Source of the DNA: Bosea sp. BIWAKO-01
GTDB taxonomy: Bacteria > Pseudomonadota > Alphaproteobacteria > Rhizobiales > Beijerinckiaceae
Direction of reading: 5' to 3'
Assembly (NCBI RefSeq): GCF_001748145.1
Contig: NZ_BCQA01000001.1
Span: 3,684,501-3,748,500 of the forward strand
Length of the DNA stretch: 64,000 nucleotides
Numbering within the stretch: position 1 is the stretch's first letter; each line of letters starts with the position of its first letter. Of the stretch, positions 26,327-36,052 are shown one piece after another. The position numbers were made by a program, and so were the translations under genes. The notes under the pieces were generated by a model that searched no databases, was not told the origin of the DNA, and saw nothing but the letters and a program-made list of their open reading frames with translations.

Positions 26327-26926
26327 CTACCGCCCTGCAATCTGCCTGTCACCTTCAGCGCGAACCCTGAGTAAACTCTCCACCGGAACGAGCGGCCCGG
26401 CATCCACTGTCCTGCGAGGTTGCGGGTCAGCTGCGACAACCAGGGCCCAATAGGCGCGGTACTGAGTGCGTGGGTCCTTTGCCAGCGCGATGCCGAAGCG
26501 CGTCGCCTCGGGCATGCGCAGATTTGCGTCATGTCCCGACGATTGGCGCCAGCCCGCAAAAGCCTCCTCGGTGGAATAGTAACCGCCACCCAAATTTTCG
26601 GCTGCACGGCCCGTATTCAGCCCGGCCGCATGCACGCGGGCCGTGAAATTGCCGCCGACATCATGCGAGAGCGTGTTGCCGGCGACCATCGCGTCGGCCT
26701 GGCGCTGGGCCATCGCCGTCAACGCCGGGTCGAGCCGTACGGGGCCGAGGCCGAGACTGGCGCGGTAGTTGTTCAGGATTCGCGTTGCTGCGGCGCGGTC
26801 GACCTGCACCGCGGCCAGCTTCTCGGCGGATTTCGGATTGATGGGGCCCGTGCGCAGTGGTTCGGTGGCGCAGCCAGCGGCCAGGAGGGCGGTGGCGAGA
26901 AGGGCGGCAGCGGCGGTTCGGGTCAT
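26327..26926 (-). CDS. CAP/SCP-domain lipoprotein
   Basis: 199 residues. A lipoprotein signal with lipobox LLAAGC at about residue 19 is followed by a CAP (SCP/PR-1-like) domain: ILNNYRASLGLGPVRLDPAL, AMVAGNTLSHDVGG, AAENLGGGYYSTEEAFAGW and YWALVVA. The conserved H and E of the CAP cavity are visible in LSHD and AAENL. Bacterial CAP proteins are extracytoplasmic with poorly known roles. It is upstream of another secreted protein on the same strand. Confidence 0.85.
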   Translation of the reverse strand: MTRTAAAALLATALLAAGCATEPLRTGPINPKSAEKLAAVQVDRAAATRILNNYRASLGLGPVRLDPALTAMAQRQADAMVAGNTLSHDVGGNFTARVHAAGLNTGRAAENLGGGYYSTEEAFAGWRQSSGHDANLRMPEATRFGIALAKDPRTQYRAYWALVVAADPQPRRTVDAGPLVPVESLLRVRAEGDRQIAGR

Positions 26927-27009
26927 GCGATCAGGACGATTCTGTTGTTGATCGGATCAGATCAGCTAGTGGTCAATCGCGGCGAGATTGCCACCATGCG
27001 TCCGCAATC

Positions 27010-27039
27010 TTGACTTTCGCCACATTTTGACGCTTTAAC
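27010..27039 (+). promoter_or_regulatory. ffh: Putative sigma-70 promoter of the ffh operon
   Basis: TTGACT at 27010-27015, an 18-nt spacer and TTTAAC at 27034-27039. It would give a leader of about 175 nt before ffh. It is the best -35/-10 match in the 295-nt gap between divergent genes. Confidence 0.4.
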
Positions 27040-27221
27040 CCCAGCATTCGTTTCGCCGACACCGACGAGACCGCATCCGCCGACCGAGCCGCTCGCTTGA
27101 GCCATGAGAGCCCGGAGGTCAACGCCCGACAGCGCGTCTGCGCCCTCGGGCGCGAAACCGCTTGGGGGGTGATGTCTGTTCTGTCGGATGAAAGAGCCGT
27201 ACAAAACCGACAAGGGGCCGC

Positions 27222-28796
27222 ATGTTCGGCACATTGAGCGACAGACTCTCCGGCATCCTCTCGGGCCTGACCCGCAGGGGTTCGCTGACCGAGGACGACG
27301 TCAACGCAGCTCTGCGCGAGGTTCGCCGGGCGCTGCTGGAGGCGGATGTCGCGCTCGAGGTCGTGCGCAGTTTCACCGACAAGGTACGTGAGCGCGCGGT
27401 CGGCGCCGAGGTTCTGAAATCGGTCACGCCCGGCCAGCAGGTCATCAAGATCGTCAACGACGTCCTGATCGACACCCTTGGCGGCGAGGGCGAGGGCATC
27501 ACGCTCGATTCGGTGCCGCCGGTGCCGATCCTGATGGTCGGCCTGCAGGGCTCCGGCAAGACGACCTCGACTGCCAAGATCGCCAAGCGCCTTAGCGATC
27601 GCAACAAGAAGCGTGTGCTGATGGCCTCGCTCGACACGCGCCGCCCCGCCGCCATGGAGCAGTTGGCCATTCTCGGCCAGCAGGTCGGCGTCGATACGCT
27701 GCCGATCATCGCCGGCCAGTCTGCCGTCCAGATCGCGCGCCGCGCGATCGAGGCCGGCAAGCTCGGCGGTTTCGATGTCGTGATGCTCGACACCGCCGGT
27801 CGCGTCACGCTCGACGAGGCGCTGATGGCGGAAGTCGCCGATGTGAAGGCTGCGACGAACCCGCATGAGGTGCTGCTCGTCGCCGACGCGCTGACCGGCC
27901 AGGACGCGGTCAATACGGCGCGCGCCTTCGACGCGCGCGTTGGGCTCACCGGCATCGTGCTGACCCGCATGGATGGCGATTCGCGCGGTGGCGCGGCGCT
28001 CTCGATGCGCGCCGTCACCGGCAAGCCGATCAAACTGGTCGGCACGGGTGAAAAGACCGATGCCCTCGAGGATTTCCATCCCTCGCGGGTCGCCAATCGT
28101 ATCCTCGGCATGGGCGACATCGTTTCGCTCGTCGAGAAGGCGGCTGAGACGATCGATGCCGAGCAGGCGCAGGCTGTCGCCCAGCGCATGGCAAAGGGCA
28201 ATTTCGATCTCTCCGACATGCGCACGCAGTTGCAGCAGATGGAGAAGATGGGCGGGATCGGCGGCATCATGGGTATGCTGCCCGGGATGAAGCAGGCTCA
28301 GAGCCAGCTCGCCAGTTCTGGCGTGGGCGACCAGATGTTCAAGCGCATGATCGCGGCGATCGACTCGATGACGCCGGCCGAACGCAAGAACCCCGACCTT
28401 CTCAAGAACAGCCGCAAGAAGCGCATCGCGGCGGGGTCAGGTACCTCGGCAGAGTCGATCAACAAGTTGCTCAAGATGCACCGCGGTATGGCCGACGCAA
28501 TGAAGGCGATGGCGAAGCAGAAGGGCGGCATGCTCGGCAAGCTTGGCCAGATGTTCGGCATGGGCGGCGGCGGATTGCCGCCGGGCATGCCGGATCCGTC
28601 CAAGATGGACCCGGCCCAGCTCGCCGAGCTGCAGAAGCAGCTCGGCGCTGGCGGCGGCCTGCCTTCGCTGCCGCCGGGCGGTTTCCCCGGCCTGCCCAAG
28701 GGCGTGACGCCGCCTGCCGGCATGATGCCGAAACTGCCCGGATTGGGCGGCTTGCCCGGTCTCGGCGGCAATCCGTTTGGCGGGAAGAAGAAGTGA
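27222..28796 (+). CDS. ffh: Signal recognition particle protein Ffh
   Basis: 524 residues. NG domain with GLQGSGKTTSTAKIAKRL (G1, near residue 108), DTRRPAAMEQL, MLDTAGR (G3) and LTRMDGDSRGGAAL (G4 region), then the methionine-rich M domain (MGGIGGIMGMLPGMKQ; SGTSAESINKLLK). The C-terminal tail after about residue 440 is a Gly/Pro/Met-rich low-complexity extension, making it longer than E. coli Ffh (about 453). It targets nascent membrane proteins with SRP RNA and FtsY. First gene of an operon continuing through trmD; the next gene overlaps it by 4 nt. Confidence 0.98.
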   Translation: MFGTLSDRLSGILSGLTRRGSLTEDDVNAALREVRRALLEADVALEVVRSFTDKVRERAVGAEVLKSVTPGQQVIKIVNDVLIDTLGGEGEGITLDSVPPVPILMVGLQGSGKTTSTAKIAKRLSDRNKKRVLMASLDTRRPAAMEQLAILGQQVGVDTLPIIAGQSAVQIARRAIEAGKLGGFDVVMLDTAGRVTLDEALMAEVADVKAATNPHEVLLVADALTGQDAVNTARAFDARVGLTGIVLTRMDGDSRGGAALSMRAVTGKPIKLVGTGEKTDALEDFHPSRVANRILGMGDIVSLVEKAAETIDAEQAQAVAQRMAKGNFDLSDMRTQLQQMEKMGGIGGIMGMLPGMKQAQSQLASSGVGDQMFKRMIAAIDSMTPAERKNPDLLKNSRKKRIAAGSGTSAESINKLLKMHRGMADAMKAMAKQKGGMLGKLGQMFGMGGGGLPPGMPDPSKMDPAQLAELQKQLGAGGGLPSLPPGGFPGLPKGVTPPAGMMPKLPGLGGLPGLGGNPFGGKKK

Positions 28797-29326
28797 TCCC
28801 CGTCCTCGAGACCGAGCGCCTGGTGATGCGCGGCTGGGCCAAGGGCGATTTCGATCGGGTGGCCGCGTTCCTCGGCGACGAGCAACTGACCCGTTTCGTC
28901 GGTGGCGCCAGCGGGCGCGACGATGCGTGGCGTCGCTTTGCCAGCATGGCCGGCCATTGGTCCCTGCTGGGCTTCGGTCTCTGGGCCCTCGAGGCCAAGG
29001 AAGACCGCCGGCTCGTCGGCTGGTGCGGGCTGCTCTCGCCGGAGGGCTGGCCCGAGCCGGAGATCGGCTGGAGCCTTTTCGCAGGTGAGCATGGGCGCGG
29101 TTACGCGACCGAAGCTGCCCTGCGCGCCCGTGACTATGCCTATCGTGACTTGGGTTGGACGACGCTGATGAGCTTCATCCACCCCGACAATCGACCCTCG
29201 ATCCGGGTCGCCGAGCGCCTCGGTGCCAGATTCGAGAAACCCTTCGTGATCCGTGGCTGGGAGGTTGGCATCTACCGCCACCCGGCTGCCGAGCCTGCGA
29301 AACTGAAGCCTGCAAACCTGAACTGA
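28793..29326 (+). CDS. GNAT acetyltransferase (RimJ/RimL-like)
   Basis: 177 residues. Typical of the Acetyltransf_3 group: ETERLVMRGWAKGDFDRV at the N-terminus, WSLFAGEHGRGYATEAALRA as the acetyl-CoA loop (GRGYA), and FIHPDNRPSIRVAERLG. The start GTG overlaps the ffh stop in a GTGA arrangement, so translation is probably coupled. It lies between ffh and rpsP, where most genomes have nothing or another small gene. RimJ/RimL relatives acetylate ribosomal protein N-termini; that role is suggested only by family and context. Confidence 0.88.
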   Translation: MIPVLETERLVMRGWAKGDFDRVAAFLGDEQLTRFVGGASGRDDAWRRFASMAGHWSLLGFGLWALEAKEDRRLVGWCGLLSPEGWPEPEIGWSLFAGEHGRGYATEAALRARDYAYRDLGWTTLMSFIHPDNRPSIRVAERLGARFEKPFVIRGWEVGIYRHPAAEPAKLKPANLN

Positions 29327-29338
29327 CTGGAGAATATC

Positions 29339-29695
29339 ATGTCCCTGAAGATCCGCCTCACCCGCGGCGGCGCCAAGAAGCGCCCCTATTACCGCATCGT
29401 CGTCGCCGACGCCCGTTCGCCGCGCGATGGCCGCTTCATCGAGAAGATCGGCGCCTATGATCCGATGAAGGCGAAGGATTCGCCGGAGCGCGTCGTGCTC
29501 GACCTCGAGAAGGCCAAGGCCTGGCTCGCCAAGGGCGCCCAGCCGACCGATCGCGTCCTGCGTTTCCTCGACGCTGCTGGCCTGCTGAAGCGTCCGGCCC
29601 GCAACAACCCGGCGAAGGCCGTTCCCGGCGAGAAGGCCAAGGAGCGCGCCGAGAAGAAGGCTGAGAAGGCCGCTGCTCCGGCTGCTGCTGAGTGA
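29339..29695 (+). CDS. rpsP: 30S ribosomal protein S16
   Basis: 118 residues. Begins [20 protein letters not shown] with [20 protein letters not shown], the standard S16 core, followed by an Ala/Lys/Glu-rich C-terminal tail (about residues 85-118) as in other alphaproteobacteria. The start is preceded by CTGGAGAA. S16 stabilises the 30S body early in assembly. It is followed by a strong intrinsic terminator before rimM, suggesting extra S16 transcripts relative to the downstream maturation factors. Confidence 0.98.
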   Translation: MSLKIRLTRGGAKKRPYYRIVVADARSPRDGRFIEKIGAYDPMKAKDSPERVVLDLEKAKAWLAKGAQPTDRVLRFLDAAGLLKRPARNNPAKAVPGEKAKERAEKKAEKAAAPAAAE

Positions 29696-29702
29696 TCCTT
29701 TC

Positions 29703-29740
29703 GAGGCGCGGCCGCCTTTCGAGGCAGCCGCGCCTCTTTC
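29703..29740 (+). terminator. Intrinsic terminator/attenuator between rpsP and rimM
   Basis: A 10-bp perfect stem GAGGCGCGGC/GCCGCGCCTC (29703-29712 and 29727-29736) with a 14-nt loop, followed by TTTCTTCCTTT. Partial readthrough or a second promoter is needed for rimM-trmD. Confidence 0.7.
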
Positions 29741-29807
29741 TTCCTTTACCCCTTGGTGAATATGGGTTCCGGGCTGCTCGCTTCGCGGTGCCCCGGAATG
29801 GCGTTTG

Positions 29808-30332
29808 ATGGCTGATAACGAACTCGTCCTGCTCGGCATCGTCGGGGCGCCGCATGGCGTCAAAGGCGAGGTGCGGATCAAGGCCTTCACGGCCGATCCG
29901 CTCGATATCGCGGCCTATGGTGCGCTGATCGACGATCACGGCCGCCGGTTCGAGATCGCGGAGATCAGGCCCGCCAAGGAAGTGGTCATCGCCCGCCTGA
30001 AGGGCGTGACCAGCCGCGAGGCGGCCGAGACCCTGAACGGGCTCAAGCTCCATACCGAGCGAGCAAACCTGCCACCGGCCGATGATGAGGACGAGTTCCT
30101 CCAGGCCGACCTCGTCGGCTGCGCCGTGTTCGGGCCGCAAGGCGAGCCTCTCGGCGAGGTCACGTCCGTCGACAATTATGGCGCTGGCGACCTGCTTGAC
30201 ATCCGCACTCCGGATGGCCGCTCCGTGCTGATGCCGTTCACCAAGGCGTTTACACCCCGAATCGATATTGCAGCGCGACGGATCGAAGCGGATCCTCCGG
30301 CCGGATTGTTCGAGGATGTCGATGACAAGTGA
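29808..30332 (+). CDS. rimM: Ribosome maturation factor RimM
   Basis: 174 residues. N-terminal RimM domain (VLLGIVGAPHGVKGEVRIKA, FTADPLDI) and C-terminal PRC-barrel domain (DLVGCAVFGPQGEPLGEVTS; DNYGAGDLLDI; VLMPFTKAFTP). The ATG at 29808 is preferred over the adjacent TTG at 29805. RimM binds S19 and helps mature the 30S head. Its 3' end overlaps the start of the HAD hydrolase gene by 11 nt. Confidence 0.97.
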   Translation: MADNELVLLGIVGAPHGVKGEVRIKAFTADPLDIAAYGALIDDHGRRFEIAEIRPAKEVVIARLKGVTSREAAETLNGLKLHTERANLPPADDEDEFLQADLVGCAVFGPQGEPLGEVTSVDNYGAGDLLDIRTPDGRSVLMPFTKAFTPRIDIAARRIEADPPAGLFEDVDDK

Positions 30333-30999
30333 GACCTCGATCCGCGCCCTAATCTTCGACATGGATGGCACCATCGTCGATAACATGCGCTTCCACGATG
30401 ATGCCTGGGAGGCGTGGCACAAGACCGAGAACCTCGCCTTCGACCGGGCAAGCTTCTTCAGCCGCACCGCCGGCAAGGCCAATCTCGAAATCCTTTCTGC
30501 CTATTTTCCGGAGGCCGAGGACGCTGAGCTCGAAGCGCGCGGCCTGCGCAAGGAAGAACTCTATCGCGCGGCCTATCGTCCCCATGTCACGGCGCTCGCC
30601 GGTCTGCTCGATCTGATGGCGCGCGCCGAGACTGCCGGGATTCCGATGGCGGTCGCTTCCGCTGCGCCGCCGGCCAATATCGACCTTGTGCTCGATACGC
30701 TTGGTCTGCGCTCGCGCTTCGCCACGATCGTCTCCCCATCGCAGGGGTTTCGGGGCAAGCCGCATCCCGACATGTTCCTGGCGGCCGCCGAGCGCATGGG
30801 CGTGGCTCCCGAAAGCTGCCTCGTCTTCGAGGACGCGCCGCTCGGCGTCGAGGCCGCGAAGCGTGCCGGCATGCGGGCTGTCGCGATCCTGACGATGCTC
30901 GAGGCGGGGGCCTTCTCCGGCTTCGATAATGTCATCGGCAGTGCCAGGGATTTCGCAGCGCTGGACGGGCATCCGTCGCTGCGCTTTGCTTCGGCATGA
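30322..30999 (+). CDS. HAD-superfamily hydrolase (beta-phosphoglucomutase-like)
   Basis: 225 residues. HAD motif I is DMDGTIVDN, motif [12 protein letters not shown], and motifs III/IV lie in [16 protein letters not shown] and [17 protein letters not shown]. The helical cap between motifs I and II fits subfamily I phosphatases/phosphoglucomutases. The start at 30322 follows CGAGG by 7 nt and lies inside rimM. Its end overlaps the trmD start by 4 nt. It is thus locked between two RNA-maturation genes. The substrate is unknown; a sugar phosphate is typical for the subfamily. Confidence 0.9.
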   Translation: MTSETSIRALIFDMDGTIVDNMRFHDDAWEAWHKTENLAFDRASFFSRTAGKANLEILSAYFPEAEDAELEARGLRKEELYRAAYRPHVTALAGLLDLMARAETAGIPMAVASAAPPANIDLVLDTLGLRSRFATIVSPSQGFRGKPHPDMFLAAAERMGVAPESCLVFEDAPLGVEAAKRAGMRAVAILTMLEAGAFSGFDNVIGSARDFAALDGHPSLRFASA

Positions 31000-31688
31000 G
31001 CTTTCGCGCCTCGATCCTGACCCTTTATCCCGAGATGTTTCCCGGCCCGCTCGGTGCTTCCCTGGCGGGGGAGGGATTGCGCAAGGGATTGTGGCAGCTC
31101 GATACCCACCAGATCCGCGACCACGGCATTGGTCGTCATCGCAATGTCGACGACAATCCGGCTGGCGGCGGTGCCGGCATGGTGCTCCGCTGCGACGTTC
31201 TGGCGGCTGCGATCGATGCGGCGGTTCCGGTCGACGATCCAAGGCCACGCCTGCTGATGTCCCCGCGCGGGCGCAGACTGAATCAGCGTCAGGTCCGCGA
31301 CTGGGTGGCCGGCGATGGTGTCGTCATCGTCTGCGGGCGTTTCGAGGGCGTGGATGAACGGGTGATCGAGGGGCGCGGCCTGACCGAGGTCTCGATCGGC
31401 GACTACATCCTCTCCGGGGGCGAGATGGCGGCGATGGTGCTGCTGGATGCCTGCGTGCGCCTGATTCCCGGCGTGATGGGCAAGGAAGCCTCCGGCTCGG
31501 AGGAGAGTTTCGAGAACGGCCTGCTCGAATATCCGCACTATACGCGCCCGCGCGAGTGGGAGGGCAGGGGGCTGCCCGAGGCGCTGCTGTCGGGAGACCA
31601 CGCACGGATCGCCCGCTGGCGGCGGGAGCAGGCTGAGGCGCTCACGCGCGAAAGGCGGCCGGATCTGCTCTCGGCCCGTAAATCTTAA
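30996..31688 (+). CDS. trmD: tRNA (guanine37-N1)-methyltransferase
   Basis: 230 residues. TrmD hallmarks: [52 protein letters not shown], the trefoil-knot SAM site [16 protein letters not shown] and [20 protein letters not shown]. It methylates G37 of tRNAs to prevent frameshifting. ATGA overlap with the HAD gene implies coupled translation. Its stop codon overlaps the stop of the convergent rhodanese gene by 3 nt. It closes the ffh-rpsP-rimM operon; rplS, often next, is elsewhere. Confidence 0.98.
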   Translation: MSFRASILTLYPEMFPGPLGASLAGEGLRKGLWQLDTHQIRDHGIGRHRNVDDNPAGGGAGMVLRCDVLAAAIDAAVPVDDPRPRLLMSPRGRRLNQRQVRDWVAGDGVVIVCGRFEGVDERVIEGRGLTEVSIGDYILSGGEMAAMVLLDACVRLIPGVMGKEASGSEESFENGLLEYPHYTRPREWEGRGLPEALLSGDHARIARWRREQAEALTRERRPDLLSARKS

Positions 31689-32107
31689 GGGTAGGCCGTC
31701 ACCGGCAACTGCTCGGCCAGCCAGCCCTTGTCGCCGGGATTGCCGAGCAGGCCGCCGCGGACATCGACAATGTCACGCCAGCCGCGGCCGGCGAGCTTGC
31801 GCTGCAGCGAGCCGCTGCGGTTTCCAGTCCGGCAGATCAGCGCGATGGTCTTGCCGGGGTTCTCGAGCCGTAGCGCAGCAAGCCGCGGCTCGAAGGCGCT
31901 GGCCTCCATATCCAGTCTGGTAGCGCCGACCGGCACGCCGGTATCGGCCCATTCCTCTGGTGTCCGGATATCGACGAGAATGAGCGTGCCGGCCTTGGCT
32001 CCGTCATAGGCCTGACGGACGGAGAGCGACGGAGGGCCAGATTGCGCAACGGCCGCCCCCGCGAGGAGCGGGGCGGCTGTCAGGATCAGAAAGGAGCGCC
32101 GGTTCAT
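31685..32107 (-). CDS. Exported single-domain rhodanese-like protein
   Basis: 140 residues. It starts with a twin-arginine-like signal ([20 protein letters not shown], cleavage after AQ), which selects the ATG at 32107. The rhodanese domain has [15 protein letters not shown] and the active-site loop [10 protein letters not shown] with the catalytic cysteine. It probably handles sulfane sulfur in the periplasm. It converges on trmD with overlapping stop codons. Confidence 0.88.
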   Translation of the reverse strand: MNRRSFLILTAAPLLAGAAVAQSGPPSLSVRQAYDGAKAGTLILVDIRTPEEWADTGVPVGATRLDMEASAFEPRLAALRLENPGKTIALICRTGNRSGSLQRKLAGRGWRDIVDVRGGLLGNPGDKGWLAEQLPVTAYP

Positions 32108-32158
32108 GCCGCAAGCGCTAGCCGAGTGGCGCGCCCGCGGCAATTCACGATCGCTGGC

Positions 32159-33412
<1,254 letters not shown>

Positions 33413-33608
33413 TTAGGGCGCGCGAGCCGGCACCGCAAGCAAGAGTGCGTCATGGCTGGCAGCAGCAATGTGAATGATGCGCCTGTCATAGGCTTGCGAG
33501 GGAGGGCCAAGCCCATCAGTGCCATCCGGGTCCGAAAGGTGCATGGTGCCGGACGCCCCTTGGGGGCCAACCAGTGACCAGCGCGGAGCGTCGCGCAGAA
33601 GGCATCAC

Positions 33609-34421
33609 GTGAAACTCAGGATCGGCTACGAGCTCGATTACGACTTTCCGCAGCCGACCCCCATGATCCTCATGCTGCATGTGCATTTCAGCCGGGTGTC
33701 CGAGCTGGACGAGCCAGACCACATGCGCCTCGATCCACCGGTCCGCGTCAGCGCTTATCGCGACGGCTTCGGCAACTGGTGCAGCCGGTTGGTGGCGCCG
33801 CAAGGGCGCGTGCGAATCTCGGCCGATGCCGTGATCAACGACAGTGGACTGCCTGAAACGATCCGTCATGACGCAGGGCAGGTCCCGGTCGAGCTGTTGC
33901 CGGAGGAGTGCCTGGTCTTCCTGCTCGCCAGCCGCTTCTGCGACAGCGACCGCCTGCTCGATCTGGCCTGGCAGCTCTTCGGCCATGTGCTGCCAGGCGC
34001 GCCGCGTGTGCAGGCGATCTGCGACTTCGTGCACCAGCGGATCGCCTTCGACTACAATGATGCGAGCGTGACGCGAACTGCATCGGAGGCCTATCGCGAG
34101 GGGCGCGGTGTCTGCCGCGACTATGCCCATCTCGCGATCGCGTTCTGCCGGGCGATGAACATCCCGGCGCGCTATTGCACGTGCTATCTCGGCGATGTCG
34201 GCACGCCTCCGCCGTTTCCGCCGGGCGATTTCGCGGCGTCGTTCGAGGCTTATCTGAGCGGGGGCTGGGAGATGTTCGACCCGCGCAACAACGTTCCGCG
34301 GGTCGGCCGCGTGCTGATCGCGCGCGGTCGCGATGCAGCTGATGTCGCCATCACGACCACGTTCGGTCCGAACACGCTGGTCGGTTTCAGGGTCTGGACC
34401 GACGAGGTCATCGAGGCCTGA
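33609..34421 (+). CDS. Transglutaminase-like family protein
   Basis: 270 residues. N-terminal bacterial transglutaminase-like beta domain (LRIGYELDYDFPQPTPMILM) and a transglutaminase core with the cysteine in GVCRDYAHLAIAF and the aspartate in WEMFDPRNN. At the usual histidine position the sequence reads DFAASFEAY, so no catalytic histidine is visible. To my recollection Ser is frequent there in rhizobial members. The start is GTG at 33609 with AGAAGG upstream. Cytoplasmic, possibly a peptidase or an inactive scaffold. Confidence 0.85.
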   Translation: MKLRIGYELDYDFPQPTPMILMLHVHFSRVSELDEPDHMRLDPPVRVSAYRDGFGNWCSRLVAPQGRVRISADAVINDSGLPETIRHDAGQVPVELLPEECLVFLLASRFCDSDRLLDLAWQLFGHVLPGAPRVQAICDFVHQRIAFDYNDASVTRTASEAYREGRGVCRDYAHLAIAFCRAMNIPARYCTCYLGDVGTPPPFPPGDFAASFEAYLSGGWEMFDPRNNVPRVGRVLIARGRDAADVAITTTFGPNTLVGFRVWTDEVIEA

Positions 34422-34438
34422 CGAGCAGCTCCCCGGAT

Positions 34439-34639
34439 CTATTCGTCGAAGAGCCGGGCCGCGCCCTGTTTCTTCGCCCGGACGGGCTTCTGAGGGGGCA
34501 GCTCCTGTGCCGCTGTCTCAGCACTGCTGGCGCCAGCCGCCAATGCCCCGGCCTTGGCTGGTGCTGGCTGGGCGGCGGCTGCCGACGGCGCAGCGAGTTT
34601 CGCCGCCGCCTCCGGTTCGATCGTCCTGAAGCGTATCAT
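34439..34639 (-). CDS. Small Ala-rich hypothetical protein
   Basis: 66 residues: MIRFRTIEPEAAAKLAAP, an Ala/Pro-rich middle that is probably disordered, and a basic end KPVRAKKQGAARLFDE. The ATG at 34639 is 5 nt after AGGA. I do not recognise it. It is one of several very short minus-strand genes between 34.4 and 35.9 kb. Confidence 0.5.
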   Translation of the reverse strand: MIRFRTIEPEAAAKLAAPSAAAAQPAPAKAGALAAGASSAETAAQELPPQKPVRAKKQGAARLFDE

Positions 34640-34712
34640 CTGTGTCCTGTCGGCGGTGCGCTGCGATAGGGAAAAGCCGGCCCTGCGAGGCAGGGCAGCG
34701 GCTGCCGCCGCC

Positions 34713-34844
34713 TCACTTCTTCTTCGGAGCGGCTGCTTTCGCGACCACGGCAGCGAAGGTCGAAGGGGCCGCTGCCGAGACCTTCGGCTTGTCCTTCTTC
34801 GGCTTCTTGGCTTCGCGGTTGCCGCGTTGTTCACCCTTTGCCAT
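34713..34844 (-). CDS. 43-residue Lys/Ala-rich protein
   Basis: The sequence begins MAKGEQRGNREAKKPKKDKP and ends VVAKAAAPKKK. GAGGA lies 8-9 nt before the ATG, and the charged N-terminus (MAKGxQRxNREKKKPKKD pattern) resembles, from memory, a short conserved but uncharacterised alphaproteobacterial family. Strongly basic and probably disordered; it could bind RNA or DNA. It lies about 70 nt upstream of the 66-residue gene on the same strand. It is easily missed by gene finders because of its size. Confidence 0.65.
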   Translation of the reverse strand: MAKGEQRGNREAKKPKKDKPKVSAAAPSTFAAVVAKAAAPKKK

Positions 34845-35043
34845 CGTCTCATTCCTCGCTTCGAGGGGCGCGGGTTGCGCCCCTTCTCAGGTCATACGGG
34901 CAGATCGGCAGTCCTGTTCGGACACCGGCATACTCGTGGTGTTGCGCGAAGGCGGCGCTGTGTCGTGAAGCTCGTGCTGTCTTCTGTCATCTTGCGGCCG
35001 GCTTTCGGCTGCCGCGGTCGGCCCGGGCGGTAGCCGGACTCTG

Positions 35044-35436
35044 TCACATCGAAGCAGAGTTCGAGCCTAGGCCAGAGCCAGGCGAAGTGCACGCGGTTTC
35101 TCGGGATATGCTGCGCAGCCCGGTTGCTGCCTGCGCGACCTCGTCATCCGCCGCCGCCATGCGCCGGCGCCGCGTGATTGTTGCGACGCTTCCCATGCTC
35201 CAGCGCGGGCGGCCCCAGCAGGGAAAGCCGCGACGATTCAGCCGCCGGGCGATATCGCCGGGATCGTCGATGCCGACCTCGACGAGTTGATCGATCAGCG
35301 CCCCGGCTGCTGCGAGAAAAATGGCGTAAAGTTCCCTTTCAAGCCGTCGGTCCCTCGGCCGTGGCAGGTTCTTTCGGGCGGCTGCTTCAACGGTTGAGAT
35401 GTGCTCCCAGAGGGAGCGGCCGGTGTCATGAAGCAA
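35044..35436 (-). CDS. Doubtful ORF with recombinase-like helix
   Basis: 130 residues if translated from TTG at 35436. The segment DIARRLNRRGFPCWGRPRWS, followed by MGSVATITRRRR, resembles the DNA-binding end of serine recombinases, but no catalytic part is present. The start codon sits in the T-rich tail of a terminator hairpin and no ribosome-binding site is seen. It may be a degraded gene fragment or spurious. Without it, the region 34845-35492 has no gene. Confidence 0.3.
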   Translation of the reverse strand: MLHDTGRSLWEHISTVEAAARKNLPRPRDRRLERELYAIFLAAAGALIDQLVEVGIDDPGDIARRLNRRGFPCWGRPRWSMGSVATITRRRRMAAADDEVAQAATGLRSISRETACTSPGSGLGSNSASM

Positions 35437-35459
35437 ACGGCCGGGCTTGCGCCCGGCCG
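35431..35459 (-). terminator. Intrinsic terminator of the 76-residue gene
   Basis: On the minus strand, stem CGGCCGGGC/GCCCGGCCG (35459-35451 and 35446-35438) with a 4-nt loop, followed by TTTGCTT. It lies 33 nt after the stop at 35493. Confidence 0.65.
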
Positions 35460-35492
35460 AAGCAGATACGGCATCGTCAGACTGGATCAGGA

Positions 35493-35723
35493 TCAGCGTA
35501 CTCCCATGCCGAAGCTGGGCTCGACCGCGTTGGGCGAAAGCATCACCGCGTTGGGATGGCCGCCCTCGAACATGGCGAACCGGACTGCATCCTTCTTCTC
35601 GCGAAAAATGCCTTCGGACTGGCCTTCGAGGTCGCGGGCGACCCAGAAGCCGTGCTTCGACTGGCCGACGAGGAAGAGATGGCTTGCTCCGTCCTGCGGA
35701 TGGATCGGCGTGGATTGTCCCAT
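35493..35723 (-). CDS. Small hypothetical protein (DUF2188-like features)
   Basis: 76 residues. The pattern HGFWVARDLEGQSEGIFREK followed by KDAVRFAMFEGG resembles the compact beta-beta-alpha repeats of DUF2188-type proteins (GxWxVRxxGxxxAxxxFxxKxxAxxxA). The ATG at 35723 (MGQSTPIHPQ) is the best start. It is followed by an intrinsic terminator. A small membrane protein gene lies 10 nt upstream on the same strand, so the two are probably one operon. Function unknown. Confidence 0.65.
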   Translation of the reverse strand: MGQSTPIHPQDGASHLFLVGQSKHGFWVARDLEGQSEGIFREKKDAVRFAMFEGGHPNAVMLSPNAVEPSFGMGVR

Positions 35724-35733
35724 GTCACAGCGC

Positions 35734-35919
35734 TCAATTCGGCAGGAACAGCCAGGCGCGCAGGCTGATGAAGCCGGCGGCCGCGAGCGCAAAGCAGGCC
35801 AGTGCGGCAAGCTCTGCCGCGAGCAGGCCAGTCGCCGGCCGCTTCTTCGCTACGGTGCGATAGACCGTACGGGCGCGGCGCTGGTGAGAGGTATGGGCAT
35901 AGGCGGTATCAGTCGTCAT
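35734..35919 (-). CDS. 61-residue single-pass membrane protein
   Basis: A basic N-terminus (HTSHQRRARTVYRTVAKKRP) precedes one hydrophobic helix (AALACFALAAAGFISL) and a short tail WLFLPN. By the positive-inside rule the N-terminus is cytoplasmic. The ATG at 35919 follows GGAGGTCGAG, a strong ribosome-binding site. It is 10 nt upstream of the 76-residue gene. No family recognised. Confidence 0.65.
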   Translation of the reverse strand: MTTDTAYAHTSHQRRARTVYRTVAKKRPATGLLAAELAALACFALAAAGFISLRAWLFLPN

Positions 35920-36052
35920 CTCGACCTCCATCGATGGTCGAGATGTAGGTCCGCTCCCGCTAAGCTTGCGATGTGGAAGACGCGCCGCCGCATAAGGCCG
36001 GCATAAAGCCGTCCTTGCATGCCCTGCCGTTCCCTGCGATGCGCTGACCCCC

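Noticed and set aside
33452..33577. 41-codon plus-strand frame between aatA and the transglutaminase-like gene
   Set aside because: No ribosome-binding site and no recognisable composition; the region is better explained as a divergent promoter region.
35044..35436. Serine recombinase or mobile-element remnant
   Set aside because: Only a short recombinase-like helix pattern is visible, with no catalytic domain, no flanking repeats and a poor start; kept only as a low-confidence ORF.
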